Shown one piece after another: positions 1-12,681 of a stretch of 64,000 nucleotides of DNA. Where the stretch lies: NCBI RefSeq assembly GCF_000002875.2, contig NC_009404.2, positions 409,501 to 473,500 of the forward strand, given 5' to 3'. Every line of letters begins with the position of its first letter. Within the stretch, counting starts at the first letter, position 1. Origin of the DNA: Leishmania infantum JPCM5. Taxonomy: Eukaryota; Euglenozoa; Kinetoplastea; Trypanosomatida; Trypanosomatidae. The notes beneath the pieces are model-generated. The model was given only the letters and a program-made list of their open reading frames with translations, searched no databases and was not told the origin of the DNA. The position numbers were made by a program, and so were the translations under genes.

Positions 1-579
1 TGTGATTTGCTTTTGAGAACGCAGCGTCTCCCGAGCCAGCCGGGACGGCAAGACATCAGCGGAGCAATGCCGCCGCTAAGGCGCACGGCTTTGGGTGGAC
101 GCGAGGCCGGCCCTCGCTGCCGATGAGTACAAGCGCAGTCACGTCGCCGCTCTCCAGCGAGGCGACGCTGTACCTCCATGACTCTGCGGAGAGGCGCAAG
201 TCACAAAAAAGTGCGTGTTGCGGCTCCAGCGATGCATCGCCGTTGCGGACCTGGGTGCTATCCCCTCTCTGACAGAAAGGCTTTCTGGCAAGATGTGCCG
301 CAGCAGTTATTCCGCGCTAAGTCGCCCCAGCGGCAAGGCAATCTCTGTCGACCCGGCGCCGCGGCAAAGCAGCGCACCGTGGTCATTCTGCGGCTCGACG
401 GCTCTCTGCTTCCGCTGAGCTCGGTCAGCGAGCCCATAGAAACGTCAGCAGCAGCAGCAGGAACACCGATCCAGCCAGCTTCATCGACGCAGCACGAATC
501 CTTCCGGCAGCTCAAGCAGCTGTCCGTAGCGCCGTTGATCGCGGTGAACAGTCGGTGCGTAGTGGAATGGGGATGCTGA
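1..579 (+). pseudogene. Frame-broken coding-like remnant at left edge
   Basis: This stretch is GC-rich and has coding-like codon composition, unlike the T/C-rich DNA that follows, but no single frame stays open. Frame 3 is open from about 6 to 271, frame 2 looks coding at about 77-180 and 215-418, and frame 1 is open to a TGA at 577-579. The last 50 codons of frame 1 (Ser/Ala/Gln/Pro-rich) look the most genuine. The simplest reading is the decayed 3' end of a protein gene, or a degraded retroposon, with several frameshifts. No family was recognised. It could also be the intact C-terminus of a gene in frame 1 preceded by an assembly error. Confidence 0.3.
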
Positions 580-3484
580 GAGAGAGGGGAGGAACCGTCG
601 CTTGAAGCGCTGTATGCGCACGGCAGCGTACACCCTCTTCTCCATACAAACCTCGTGTGTGTGTGTGTGTGTGTGCTGATCGCAGCACAGACAGACACAC
701 AGAGAGAATGGATGCCGTCCGTGCAACGTGCATTGTGTGAGTGTACGTCCAGGGAGTGTCCGTCTGTCTCCATCTTGTGGATTTCTTATTTGTTCGCTGC
801 CCTTTACTCGTTAGTGAATGTGGCGCACCGTAGCCCAATGCATATATTGCTCTCCTCTTCGTTTTTTTTTCTGTTTTTCCATTCTCTAAAGTGTTCCCTT
901 CGCATATTTTTACGATGCTGAACACCGCCTTTAGCGGCCAGCGAGCGTGTTTATCGTCCACACATGTCCTCGCGCATGCATGTGAGTATGAATGGATGGA
1001 TGTGGCTGAGGAGGGTTTCTCTTTTTTTTTCTGCAGTGGGGAAAGGGTGGGTACACCAAGGCTCCCAGATGTACTGTGACGGCGTCTGTGGCCAGGGTAA
1101 GATTGTCACTGGTTCACTTTTTTGTTGCTGGGCTAGGGTTTCTTATTGGATGTATATATTTATTTGAGACACACACATGCATACGGGTGCGTATGCATGT
1201 GTGTGTGTGTGTTGTGATGTGATGTTCAGCTCTTCCCATATGCTCTACGTTCTTTCTTCGCCCCACGCCGCCGCCCTTTTCCTCTCTCTTTGTAGACGTC
1301 ATAGGAGCGCAGTGGATTGTGATTGTGTGTGCTTTTCTGCCTTTCCTTTTTCTTTTCGTTGCTACCGCTGCTGCTAGTGCTGGTGGTAGTGATTGGGGTG
1401 TTCATGCTGCTGCACTCTCTGTACCCCATCACACCCACCCACCCCCATGCACACACAGGTAAAACCCGCACATACGTACGTATACAAACACTCTCCTTTT
1501 CCATACGAGGCCATGCAATCTTTCGACCGCTTCTGTTTTTTTTTCTTCTTTCCTGTTGCCAGTCGGGGGAGAGGGGGGGGTGAGCGGCGATGGCACTCCT
1601 ATGAAGTATGGTGAAAGGATCACGCGCACACCCACACTCGCTTCCCCTCCGCCGCTGCCTTTTCCCTTTCTCGCACGAGCCGCCACCCACGCCAAACCCC
1701 TCGCTGACACAGAGCGCACACTGCGCGTGCACACACACACAATTTGTTCAGCATGGGCAGTTGTGGTAGTTTTTCTGCTCTTTTGTTGTTGTTTTCCTTT
1801 GTTTTTGACGCTTCTCCGTTGCGGATGCGAAGGCGCACATCGCTGGAATAGATCCAAAGACTTGATGGGGAACGACAAGAACTAGAACAAACAAAAAAAA
1901 TGGAACTGAAAGAGCTCCGTAGTTGATCCGTGTCCTGAGCAGTGGCAAAGGGGGTTCCCAGCAACCAACTGCTTGCACCCTCCACCATGGAGCTCATTGC
2001 TGATCTCTCTCTCGTTGTGTTGTGATGAACTGCCAAGCAGACAGTCTTTTGGCGTTTGTTCGATGGAGAGCACCCGATGTTTGGATTCGCTGCTGCTATG
2101 GCCCTTGCTGCCTTCGGGGTTGTTTTTCGTTGAGAAGTCCGTCCCCCATCTTTTTTGTTTCTGCCGCCTCTCAGACTCCCTCCACCCACTCGCCAACCCA
2201 TCTCGCGCTATCACTTCGCTGAGCGACATGTGGGCTCACTCTCTTGTCCATGTATGTATGTGTGTTTGTGCTCTGTCCCCGTCATTCCGGCTCGCTCTCT
2301 TCTTCCTTTCTGTCTTGCACGATTCAGTGTCTCTGCCCGTTTGTTTGCTCTGTGGGTATGTGCGTGTGATGTCTTGGTCGTATGGCCACCATCGCAGACG
2401 TCGTCATGTTGCTAGCGCATCACCCTTTTCTGCTTTCTTTTTCGGTCCCCATGCACGCGAGCACAGGGAGGCCCACGCTAAGCTCTCTCACCGCTTCTCC
2501 TTCCACCGCCCTTCTCCACATCTGCCCCTTCATCTCTTCATGAGTCTTTGGGCTCCCACATAGAAATCAAGGGACAGGAGCCCCCAAGGGAAGCACCACT
2601 AGAGGCGTGGTAATAATGGTGGTGGTCGGGAAAGAAAAGGGGGGCGCAACGCTTCATGAGGTGAGGGAAGGAGGGGGCGGTCGAACTGCGCACGCACGGC
2701 TGCCTTCGTTCCTCCCCCTCCCCCTTCACTTCCTCTTACAACAATATATATATATAGCACGTGCTTCGTTTCGTGGTGACAAGGTTGTGAACGCCGAAAA
2801 AAAAGACCAACCAGCCAACAAATGCTTTGCTTTCTTTTTGTGAGTGTGTGTGCGTGTGTTCGTTTCCGTGCGTGTGCATTTTTTTTTCGTGTGTATATGC
2901 TTGACAGCACCTCTCCGTCTTGTTTGCGTGGAGCGTCTCCCTGCTCCTCCTCTTCCTCCTATCTTCATCTATTTCTGTCTCACCATCTATCATCCGCCAC
3001 CCATCCGCCCTCTTTTTATTGTTGTTATTCCCCTTCGCTGCCTGGCCCGCTTGTGGTCTTTTTTGTTTGTCTGTTGTGTTTTCCGTTGTGTTTTGCTTTG
3101 TCTACTTGTGACGGTCACTTCCCGTTGCCCTCCTACGCGCGGCCCCTTGTCTCCCTCCCTCTTTCCACCTCACTCGTCTTCCGGCGGCAAAGCCGTGGGG
3201 AGGGGGGAGGGCGCGCATGCACGACATGGCACAGCAGCAACAAGAAACAGAAAAATCCGACACATGCAAGGAGGAAGGTGTGCCTTGGACCCTGAATTCC
3301 GACGACTGACACTCTCCCTTCTCTCTTCTGCCCCTCCTCCTCCTCTGTGTCCTAAGCCGGCGGGTGAGTGTGCTCCGACTCCTGCGGGAAGATTTGGATA
3401 CGCACAAGCCCCTCATGGCCACATTCCATTGACCCTCACCCACCCACCCAACTCACTCCGCTTCGATCCCTCTCTCACGACATA
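580..3484. other. Intergenic spacer, T/C- and TG-rich
   Basis: About 2.9 kb of pyrimidine-rich, TG/CA-microsatellite sequence on the + strand, typical of Leishmania UTR or intergenic DNA. Open frames here are runs of Cys/Val/Phe/Leu/Ser produced by TG and T/C tracts and show no coding composition. No RNA gene was recognised. Confidence 0.7.
655..675. repeat. (GT)n microsatellite
   Basis: About ten GT units, followed after a short gap by CA-rich sequence (acagacagacacacag), so the RNA could form a small imperfect hairpin. Confidence 0.9.
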
Positions 3485-3567
3485 GGAACTATGCTGGACA
3501 GAAGTGTAGTCTGCATGCGGCTGTGGTCTTAATGGTGCCGGGAGGGCCCCACTTCCGTTGAGTTCCG

Positions 3568-4044
3568 ATGGGGCTGGTTACGGATGGTTCAATCATCATG
3601 GAACTGCGGGAGGGTGTGCGGGTGTCGGAGGAGTGCATCCGTCGCCTCGAGGCGGCTGTCAGCCTATTCATGGACAGCCGCCCGCGCCCGCTGCCGGGAG
3701 ACGAAGCGGGTGGGGCAGTGGGACGAGTGGCGGCGGGTCTGGGAGGATATGGATGACGCCGTCTCTGAGGAGCTCCATCGCGGACCGACACACCCACGGA
3801 GGAGGATCCGCGGCCGCTCTTACGTCTCCCCTCCTCCGTGCTCGGCCTGTGGAATGCACGCAAGACGTCGCCGCAGGGCGGAAACAGCGTGTGCCGGCTC
3901 ATTCTGCTAGTGGCATCGACGGCCGAGCGGATGGATGCAGCGCAGGCGGCGGCGCAAGCAATCACGGCGCCTTCGGCTGCGAACGGCCCTGAGCCCCAAT
4001 CCGTCGATAGTGTACTTGTGGGGCAGCGGCCAAACCGTGCATGA
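3568..4044 (+). pseudogene. Frame-shifted coding-like island, unknown product
   Basis: A GC-rich island (about 3485-4235) sits inside T/C-rich spacer. Reading starts at ATG 3568 with a coding-like segment (residues such as MELREGVRVSEECIRRLEA) that ends at TGA 3756. The coding look continues in another frame (DEWRRVWEDMDDAVSEE, to about 3910), then returns to the first frame for an Ala-rich end (MDAAQAAAQAITAPSAAN) stopping at 4044. At least two frame changes would be needed to join the pieces. It may be a dead gene or the degenerate coding part of a retroposon. No homologue was recognised. Confidence 0.33.
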
Positions 4045-6781
4045 CCAGGCTCTTACGTCCACATCGCTTGTGCGTCGTGCGTGGCGACGGAACTGCATGC
4101 CTGGCTCAGTGGCGACAAGAGGCCATGCGGGAGGCAGGGGGGTGAAAGCCCACAGTCATGCCCCCCTTCTCCCCTCCCGAACGAGAGGCTTTTTTGGCGC
4201 GGTGCTCGTGCTCAGCGCACCGCGTGTAGCGAGAAGTGATCTTCCCCTTCCCTCCCTCATCACCACTTAAATGCCGAATCGTGCTTGACTCTTATCTTCT
4301 CATCGCTCTCACCAGTTCGGCTCGACTTCATCTCAGCGCAGCTTGTGCAGGCGCGGTTCTCTTCCCTCATTTCTCTCTTGAGCTCCGTCAGAGGCGACAC
4401 ACAGTTGCCGAGGCTCTCCCTCCCCTCTCTTGCTTGTCTACGCTTTCACTCCTGATGTAGCTCAATGCGTGCTCACCGATGCGCGGGGTGGGTAGAAGTG
4501 TTTGTATGCGCTGGTGGTACTGGTCAGACGAGTGATGTGGACGGAGGAGGGAAGGGGCAGGGGGAGGCGATGTCTCTTTAACGCTCTGCCTCTCTCCCCA
4601 ACTCTAAATTTTCCGTATGGATCGGTTTGGGTCGGCGCACTTATGGTTTCATACGTAAGGCATGCATGTGTATGTATGTGTGCACTGGTGTCGCTGGTAC
4701 TGTAATTTTTTTTTGCTTTGCTTGCTGTGGTGTCTCCGTCAAGCTTCTCTTCCTTCGCTTGGCCTGCTCGTATTCTCTTGCCGCTCGGTTTGCCTGTCTG
4801 GCTGCCTTTTTCAGGCGCTGTGCTGAACGCGTGTGCGCGCGCTTGAGGAAATAACACAAAAAAGGGAAAAGAAATGCCTGCTGAAAGGAGGGTAGGTGTC
4901 TTCCCGGGTGACGAAAGGCGAACGCCGTCGTCTGGTTATTCTGGTAGTGGTGGTGATTCGCCCTCGTGTGACAAGGCCCCAGAAAGCCGAAGACGATGGA
5001 CTTTCCATGCGCGCGAGTTCGATGGCGGATGACACTCAGCTCTCGTCATGTCACTTCTGCATCGCTTTCCTTGTTTTTTTTTTCGCTTCTTCGTCGCCTT
5101 GCTCTCTCCGTTTTGTGCGCATCATCATAACACGAAAAAAAAAACTTGCTAAGACTCGCGCACGCGCCCGTTGCGGATTCTCAGTTCGTTTCGTTTTCGC
5201 CTCCCACATCTCCGCTTGCTCCCGCTCGTTTTTGTTTCCTCCTCTTGCTCCTCCTCCGCCTGTTTGCGCCCGCCCCACACAAACACACGCACACAACACT
5301 ACGATCACCACCAGCAGCACCGCCCTTCACGCTGGACCTCGCCGCGCATCAGCACTACACAAGGGGCTTATTCGAGAAACAAAAGGAGCTGCTGCTGAAG
5401 AGGAGGGCAGCAAAATTACACTGAGAACGGGGAAAAGGACATCCACACACGCACACGCACACGCACGCACACCGCTGTATGCGCACGGGTAGCAGAAGGA
5501 GATATTTACGCACAGACCGAGCAAGCGCTGATTGTTCCTGATTCCCGGCTCTTTTTTTTTCGCAGCTGTGGCATCTTCGGCGACGTAGGGTTTCGTGTGT
5601 GTTTGTGTGATCACTTCTTTTGTATTGCTGGGTGCCTCATCATCGCACCATCTCACTGGCTCACCCTCCCTCTCTCGGTAGCTTAACCTCTGTTGGTGCC
5701 CTCCGCCCCCTTTACTACTTCGCTCGTTAAGAAACGTCTCGCCTTTCCTTTCTCGTCTTCCCCCTGCCGTTTCGCTGTCGCCGTCTCCGCCGGATTCCAG
5801 AGGTCGCTGCATTTTGTTTTCCCTCGAGAACACATTTCTGCTTTGCGCACCGAAGGGCGCACGTCACCGACTGCGGCTCAAAGGCAATCTGAGAGCGCAG
5901 GGCAACTGTGGTGAAACTGGAAGAGCTTTTCCCGAGCATGATTCCGCTCCTTCGCATGTACGGCTGACGTTGGCGCCACCACTTACAGAAAACAGCGCGT
6001 ACGAAACGAGCAGGGAGTCGAACTGCAACGGAAAAAAAAAGAAAAAGGAGCGGTGCTACCCTGCCGCTGTGTGTGTGCGCGCGCGCGTGACAATAGGTGC
6101 TATCTGGTGTTGGTGGCTGTGCGGTTTTCCTCCTCTTTGGTCGTTTGTGTTCGCGATCGTTGACGCCTCTACTCGCTGCCCTGCCCCTACCAACATCACC
6201 ACCCTTCTCTTTCTCCCCTCATTCGACTTTGTATATCCTGTGATATTTGGTTTCGTCGTGGCTTGGCAGGTCGTTGGCGCAGTGCACGGTCCGCCCTTCG
6301 GTCTCCCTCGGTTCTGTACGCTGCGCATCCTCCCGCTGCCTCTTCCTTGTTCCATCTTTTCACCTCCGCTTGTTTGTTTTTCGGGTTGTTTCGTGTGTCT
6401 CCCTCCCCCCGTCCTCATCTCGGTTCGATCCTTTCAGCTCGGTCTTTTCTTTCTCACCGCTGTTCCGCTCTCTCTCGTGCCATTATCATCCTGCCTTTGT
6501 GGGCGGGTGGCGAGAAAAGGGGTTGTTGCCTCGTGGAGCTGCAGGCGCCCGCCGTCACCAGAGTCCCCAGGGCGACGCCACCCATCACTCCCCCAACCAC
6601 CACGCTTCGTCATCGCTTCCGTGTGTAGGCGTGAGCTGGGAGGGTGTGTCTGTGGACTCGCTCGTGCTGGTTTCCGCCTAGCCTGTGCTTCTAGTTTGCC
6701 CTCCACATGCACACACACTGAGGTCATCGCCCGCCTTTTCCTAGTGTGTCTTCGAGCTCTCTTCCTTATTAGTGTGTGCCA
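4045..6781. other. Intergenic spacer and 5' region of the 336-aa gene
   Basis: A long T/C-rich stretch with many polypyrimidine tracts. A continuous frame of over 300 codons (about 5814-6785) is open here but consists of Cys/Phe/Pro/Leu/Ser runs expected from T/C-rich DNA, so I do not call it a gene. The last pyrimidine tracts before the next gene end in AG at about 6744 and 6772; either could be the spliced-leader acceptor. Confidence 0.6.
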
Positions 6782-7792
6782 ATGAACGCCTCTGAGGCAG
6801 CTCTCCTGGAACCGCTCGTCGCTGCTCGTCGAACCGGCGGAGTCGGAGGCAGCGACGCCCCTGTATCCGGCTTTGATGGCAACGGTGATTCACAGCAACA
6901 CATAAGCTACTCCACAAAAAACTTGTCGAAGTCGAATGCCCATCCGCTGCCTAGATTGCAGCCACCCACCAACGGCGAGTGGCGTGGGATGCCATCATCG
7001 CTGTATACGAACCTGCACCCCTGCAGCGGTGGCCGACCCATGATCAGTGAGCAAAGGACGCCTCTAATGAGCGTCAACGATTTGTACAACGCACCCCCGC
7101 ACATGATTGGGGGGTTTAACGGCAGCGGCAACGGCGGCCCGCCGATAATGAGGCCGCCCTTGCCACCGCCGGCGTTCAACAGCTCTGCGAGCTCTAGGCC
7201 GGCTCCACCGTCCATGCACAGCTGTGGGCCGCAGCCTCCGGTGAGCCTCAAAAAATCTCTTCGGACGAACGGGCCCGTAAAGCAGATCGCCATATGTGGC
7301 AGCTCAGAGCCCGGAAACACGCGCCTTCCGTCCTCGCAACTCCTACAGAGTCAGCGTGTCATGTCCGTGGCGCGTGGCCCACAGCCAAGCTCAGTAGAGC
7401 CGACACGATTGGCGAACGGCAAGAAGATCAAGACAGATAAACAGCGGCCGCAGGTTGCAGAGGCGAAGCCCGAGCACTACGCTTTCACCGGTCCGACGAA
7501 GAGCGCCATGAAGATACGCAAGGCGCAGCTCCAGCAGCAGAGGCGCGGCGCCAACTTGGGGAAGGAAATCAAGACAACCGTAGGCAACGACAACTCGTGG
7601 ATGAAGGGGCTGACCTACTCGACCTGGGTAGACTCACCGAAAGGACCGTTGCACAAACTCGACCACGAGGGCCCATATAAGCGTCGGCCAAAGACCAAGA
7701 ACAATTCTAACAAGAATAGGGGACGCAAGACTCGTAGCAACATGGGCAAGACGAGCTTGCTTCTTGAGGCACTTCGCAACCTGTTCCGATGA
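6782..7792 (+). CDS. Hypothetical low-complexity protein with VDSP motif (336 aa)
   Basis: Function unknown. The frame is open slightly upstream through a GTG, but the first ATG is at 6782 and follows T/C-rich sequence. Residues 1-200 are Gly/Ser/Pro/Asn-rich and probably disordered. The C-terminal third is basic (KIRKAQLQQQRR, YKRRPKTKNN, GRKTRSNMGK) and ends in a short hydrophobic segment, SLLLEALRNLFR. At residues 273-286 a Trp is followed ten residues later by V-D-S-P-K, a motif shared with the next three unknown genes in this window. No signal peptide, membrane helix or catalytic motif is visible. The basic tail would suit an RNA-binding or nuclear protein, but that is inference. It is isolated by 4.9 kb of downstream spacer, suggesting a long regulated 3'UTR. 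Confidence 0.85.
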   Translation: MNASEAALLEPLVAARRTGGVGGSDAPVSGFDGNGDSQQHISYSTKNLSKSNAHPLPRLQPPTNGEWRGMPSSLYTNLHPCSGGRPMISEQRTPLMSVNDLYNAPPHMIGGFNGSGNGGPPIMRPPLPPPAFNSSASSRPAPPSMHSCGPQPPVSLKKSLRTNGPVKQIAICGSSEPGNTRLPSSQLLQSQRVMSVARGPQPSSVEPTRLANGKKIKTDKQRPQVAEAKPEHYAFTGPTKSAMKIRKAQLQQQRRGANLGKEIKTTVGNDNSWMKGLTYSTWVDSPKGPLHKLDHEGPYKRRPKTKNNSNKNRGRKTRSNMGKTSLLLEALRNLFR

Positions 7793-9429
7793 TAAGGAAT
7801 GTTTATGTGTGCGGAAGAGGGGAGAGCGAGGGGGAGACTCAGAGTTAAGGGAGAAAAAAGAGGAGAAACTGAACGGCGGTCATGGAAGACAACAGCAACC
7901 AAGCAGATCCTCTGGGAATGAGGTGAACGGGAGGGAAGTCACGTAAGCGAGTAGAGCGCCCATGTATAGTAGCCCTCCCCTCCCCCAATGTGTGTGTATT
8001 TATGTGTACATCGATCTGTCTCTCTTCGCCTCTCGTCTTCCCCCCTCCCCTTACAGCCGCAGGAGGAGTTTATCCCTGCATCCTCTTTGGTGTTCGTTTC
8101 CTGCCTTTTTTTTTTCGCTGGTAGAGCTCTTTGCTCTCGCGAACCGGCGCGCCGCCTCCCCCCCCCTCTCCCTTCATCCCTCCCCATGCCCGCGCTTCTC
8201 ATCTACTCACCTGTTGTTCTGTCACTGGCTCATGCCGTTTATGCTCTCTGCCGGCCTTTACTCAAATTGATCCTCATCATTTCAGAATCCTTTTCCTCGC
8301 CATCTCTGTTTGTCTTCTACGTGCTGCTGGCGCGGCACACACACGCATGCACGCATGGGGCTCATTGATGTACACCGAGCGTATGCGTGTGCCCCCTCCC
8401 CCACCCCTTTTTGTTTTCTTCACTGTAGCAGGCCGTCTGTTTTGTTTTGTTTTTTTTTTGCAAGTACACGGGCCTTGATTGTTGTTGTCTTTTTCAAGGC
8501 TTTCTTTTGGTCCACTGTATGTTGGCTCCTGTGCAGTCAAGCCGAGGCGCGTCCCCTCTGGAGAGGGGAGGGGAAGAAGGGGAAGGGGGCGCACACGCAC
8601 GCAGACAGATAGACTCAAACAGAAACAGAGAGGGGCGCGTCAGTGTCTCTCCTGCACCCCTCTCTTGGGTGCACTGCTCGTACCTTCTCTGTTTGTTTTA
8701 CACTCGCTGCGTGTCTTCTCACTAAAAGACGCATTTGCATATATATATGTGTGTATGTATGTGTGTGTGCTGCTGTTGTTTGACTTGATGGGGATCCATG
8801 TTCTCTGCTATTCTTTCTCTGCGTTATGGCGGCGTCCTACGTCTCCCCCTCCCCCTCTTCATTGGTCTGTGTATCGGTGCCCTTGGGTTTATCTCTTCTT
8901 TTCGGAGTATGTGCACACGGATACCTTCGTCCTCTGTTTTCGTTTTTTGTTTTTGAAGGGGAAGAAGTTCCCTGTGCGCCCATCACCGTCTGCTCTGATT
9001 TCTTTATTCTTGTGGTCTGCGTGTGTGTGCGTGTTTGTATTGTCCGTCTCATTTTCCACAATTTTTTATTCAGCTTGTGCTTCGCATTCGTTTCGCGCTT
9101 GTTCCCGACTCCTCCCATCCCTCTCGTCCTCCCCCTCTCCCTCCTGATTACCACACACAAACATATATATGTACACCTCTTCCCTGGTAGCCCTTATCCC
9201 TGAAGTCTCGATGCGGCCTTGCTTTGGGTTCGCTTGTTTTCTTCTGCTCCTCACTCCCTCCCGTTGTGTCTCTCAACGTCGCGAGAAGTCGTTGGTGTGT
9301 GGGCGAGCATGTGCTCATGCGTGTCGGTTTTTTCACTGAAGGGAGAGGGGAATTTACAGATCTTCTCCACACTGTTTTGTTTGCTTGCGCGTTTTATTTT
9401 TTTTCAACGCTGTCTTACACCCTGATGAC

Positions 9430-9890
9430 GTGGGAACAGCTCCGCCCCGCATCGGGAGTCAGAGACGCACTCTGTGAAGGAGTCGGAGCAGTGTATCGCT
9501 ATTGGTGTCGGCGCTCAGGTGCTGGACGGTGTGATGTCGGAGCGGCCTGGGTCAGCGAACACGTCAGCACCACCCATATGACAGGCAGAGCGTCAGCGTG
9601 ATGCAAGCGCATATCCCACCCCCGCCCCTCGCGCTGCCTACAGCGGTGTGGGGAGGCCTGAGGTATCCCTTGGGGGCGGGGGGGGGGGGGGCGCACATCA
9701 GGTGGCAGCCGGCATGATGGGAGAGCGACTGTGAGGCGGCCGGCAAAGCGAAGGCGAGTGGAGTTTGAGTCAGAGGCCGTGCTGAGCCGACCAAGTCGGC
9801 GCACTGCACTAGCGTGTGTGTCCACGGCTGCTTCGCACCACGTCACGTTGCCCGTGGCAGGCCGAGGGGCCCCAGTGGAGTTTGACTAAT
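9430..9890 (+). mobile_element. Diverged SIDER-like retroposon copy
   Basis: A GC-rich block in T/C-rich spacer shares several diagnostic blocks, in the same order, with the three near-identical copies further right. These are tgtcggcgctcaggt-ctggacggtgt near 9507, a gcagagcgtcagcgtga block near 9584, a Pro/Leu-rich block with a homopolymeric C/G run near 9680, and ggccgtgctgagc...tcggcgcactgc near 9775. Between the blocks it has drifted or carries other sequence, including gcagccggcatgatgggag, which the other copies lack. This degree of decay is typical for SIDER elements; family assignment is from memory of their sequence character, not from an alignment. Confidence 0.55.
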
Positions 9891-12603
9891 TTTATAGAAC
9901 GGAGAAGGAGCACGTTGAAAACGGCATACCTCTTGTACCTTGTAGCCTCAGCACGCCTGCACAGAGGCTTCCGTGTTCCCGTCATACACCCTAAAGCACC
10001 AGCACGTGCACTTGAGCGCGCATGTAGGGTGCGCAATGGGGTGGGTGTGAGTGTGGGTGTGGGTGTGGGTGTGTTTGTTGTTGTTTCGCTTTTCTTTGTT
10101 CGCCTCTGTTTCAGTTTCCTTGCAAACAACGAAAAGGAAGTGAAAGAGGTCGCTTCGAACACTGTGGTCTGCCCCATATCTTGGATGTGTGCTCCCTTGC
10201 CTTTCTTTCCTGTTAGCATACTTTGCCATCACCACTGGCATCACCGCTTACCTCACGTGCTTCTTGTGGAACTCTATATGTCGCATGTTTGTGCGCATGC
10301 ATGTATTCACCTCTCGTCCCCTTCGTCGTCAGTGCTCGTTCTCCGTCTGTGTATCTGCACATTCTCGTATTGGACGAAAAACGCACGTGAAAAGAAAAAA
10401 GAGAAACATGACGCTCAGGCGACTAACGTAAAACTCGCCACTTGACAAGGACGAGAAACTGGCGCAGAAAGGTGGGAACGCGAGTGGTGATTGTACAAAG
10501 GAGGGGAGTGCTTGACAGCGCCACCCCTCACTCTTCCTTCGTAGTCCTACTGCTCTTGTGAGTCGATACTATGCGGTGCATGAAGTTACGCATGACTGAG
10601 GGTCTGCGTAAACACGGGTCACCACCTCCTCTGTCTCTCTGGGCATCATATCTGTGCCTCTTCGTCTCTCATCTCCCTCCCACACCCCCTCTCCTCTCCT
10701 TGCCCTCTCGTGCCACCCCCATCCCCTTTCCCTCCACATCGACATACGCACACACAAGCACACGCATAGCTACGTGCGGTGATTGGATTTCCACCATACC
10801 CTTTGTTTTTCGTTTCCTCTTTTAGCTCTCCACTTTCTTCTCAGCTAGCCTCCTCCCACACTCCGCCGCTTGCCAGCGCATCGTCCTACCCACCCCCTAC
10901 TCCGACTACACGCCTACGCTTAATCCTCGCTTCACGTGCGACTTTCCGTGCGTGTCTTAGCACGTGCGTGTGTACATGTCTGTACGTTTTCGTATCCATT
11001 TCCTTTTTCGTTTGTTTTCGCTCTCCCGTCTGCTGTGTGTATTAGTTAAGCACACATAATCTTCACCGCTAAAATTCCTCTCTACCCCGCCCGCCCTCAC
11101 ATCCCTCTCTCACGCGCAGAACAGGTACAGTCGCCATCACATCATCATCATAGTTTTTTTGTTGTTGCCACTGCCACATTAACGCGTCCCCTTTCTGTCT
11201 GTGTGTCTGTATGCGTGTGCGTGCGTGTGTGTGTGTGCGTCGCTCTTTGTGTGTGAAGGAGTCGTTCCGACTCCTGCAGCTGTTTTGTTTTGCTGTTGTT
11301 AGTGGTGGCTTCGCCTTTCTTTTCCCTTGTTGCTTGCATTGCCCACTTGTGTGTGGGTCTGTGTCCTCTGCGTGAGTTTATTTGTTTGACACGCCTCACT
11401 CTCCTCTGGTTTTTCCTCTTCCTCTCTTCTTTTTCTCGAGCCCCTCTTCCTCCTCTTCCTCCTCTTCCTCCTCCCCCTGCTTCTCCATCCTTCTCTCAGC
11501 CGGGAAAGCAAGGAGGTGCGCGTGCGATCGAGATCGCAGACGTGCGTGTTGTAGAGAGTTGAAGCATACGCAGAAAGGCCCTTCCCTCCATCCCCCCTCC
11601 CTCACGTCCCTCTCTCCTACCCACCACCCTTCGTCAGTCGCGCAGACGCAACCGCCATCGTTGTTTGTGAGTGTGTATGAGTTTCTTCGTTCTAACAGCA
11701 CGTTATCCACACCCGCATACTCTAACGTATTCACCATCTACACCGCCCATTCTCCTCTCAAGCCGCGTGTGCGTAAGGAAATCTGAAGCGTTGTATCCGC
11801 CATCGGTCATAGATACGGGTGGACAGCGATAGAGGCGGCGAAGAGAAACGGGCATTCCGAAGAAAAAGGAAAACCTAGAAAACGCAGTCAAGCTCCCAAA
11901 GCAACGGGCGGCTCGTTTTCTGCTCTTTCCATGTGACAGAAGTCGTGTTCACCCCCCCCACCACCTCCCCTTCTCCTTGCATCGACACACCCGCAGACCG
12001 ACAGAGATACAGAGAGAGAGAGGTAAACAGGTAGAAACATCTCCAGCACGTCTCTCTCTCTCTCTCTCGAACGCGCGCGCGAGCTTTCTCCGTCTCCAGC
12101 GCGTGTGCATGTGTGTGTGTGTGTGTGTGTCCTCGAGGCCCTGATCGCCGTATTGCTTTGCCTTGCCATTTTACAGCCTCTCTCACACGCACGCCATCTC
12201 TCGCCCCCTCCCTCTGAGGTGTGCGTGTCGTTCCGCACACGTATCGACCGCTGGTTCTTTTTCGTCTTGCCATTTCGCCTCTCCGCGTGCGTCTCTCGTC
12301 CTCTATCCACGACCGCCGCCACCGCCCTCCTCCCTCCCCCTTCCCCACTTGTTCATAGTGCTACCTTTTCTTCTGCATCTCACCCTCTACCAGCTTAAGT
12401 GTGTGTGTGCGTCCGTCTTTCTGTCTGTCGGTCTCTCTGTGCTCCGCTCACCCCTCTTTTCGTCAAGAACTCTTTCTCGTCTCTGCCACTAACCCCACCT
12501 CTATCCCAATCCCCCGCACACGCAGACGCACAGGCGTTTCTGCTTCTCTCCTCTTTCCTGCTCGTGTGCGTGTGTGAGTCTCTTGGGTTGCTTTCCAAAG
12601 GCC

Positions 12604-12648
12604 TCTTCTCGCCTCCTCCCCTCCTTCTCTCCCTCACGCCGTCTTCAG
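12604..12648 (+). promoter_or_regulatory. Predicted trans-splice acceptor of the 895-aa gene
   Basis: A long T/C tract ends in ttcag at 12643-12648, with the ATG 34 nt further on and no intervening ATG. This is the standard arrangement for spliced-leader addition in trypanosomatids. Confidence 0.55.
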
Positions 12649-12681
12649 CATACGGGGCGTACATCAGACACGTGAGTCACC

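Larger units (their letters stand above)
7793..12681. other. 4.9-kb intergenic spacer (long 3'UTR candidate)
   Basis: A purine-rich patch directly after the stop (about 7800-7960) gives way to T/C- and TG-rich DNA. It contains a diverged retroposon-like copy at about 9430-9890 and several GT/CA and GA/TC microsatellites (for example 11205-11240 and 12050-12130). No credible gene was found on either strand. Confidence 0.65.

Noticed and set aside
5814..6785. Open frame of 323 codons upstream of the 336-aa gene
   Set aside because: The translation is Cys/Phe/Leu/Pro/Ser runs from T/C-rich DNA. It overlaps the splice-acceptor region of the next gene and has no domain or coding-like third-base pattern.
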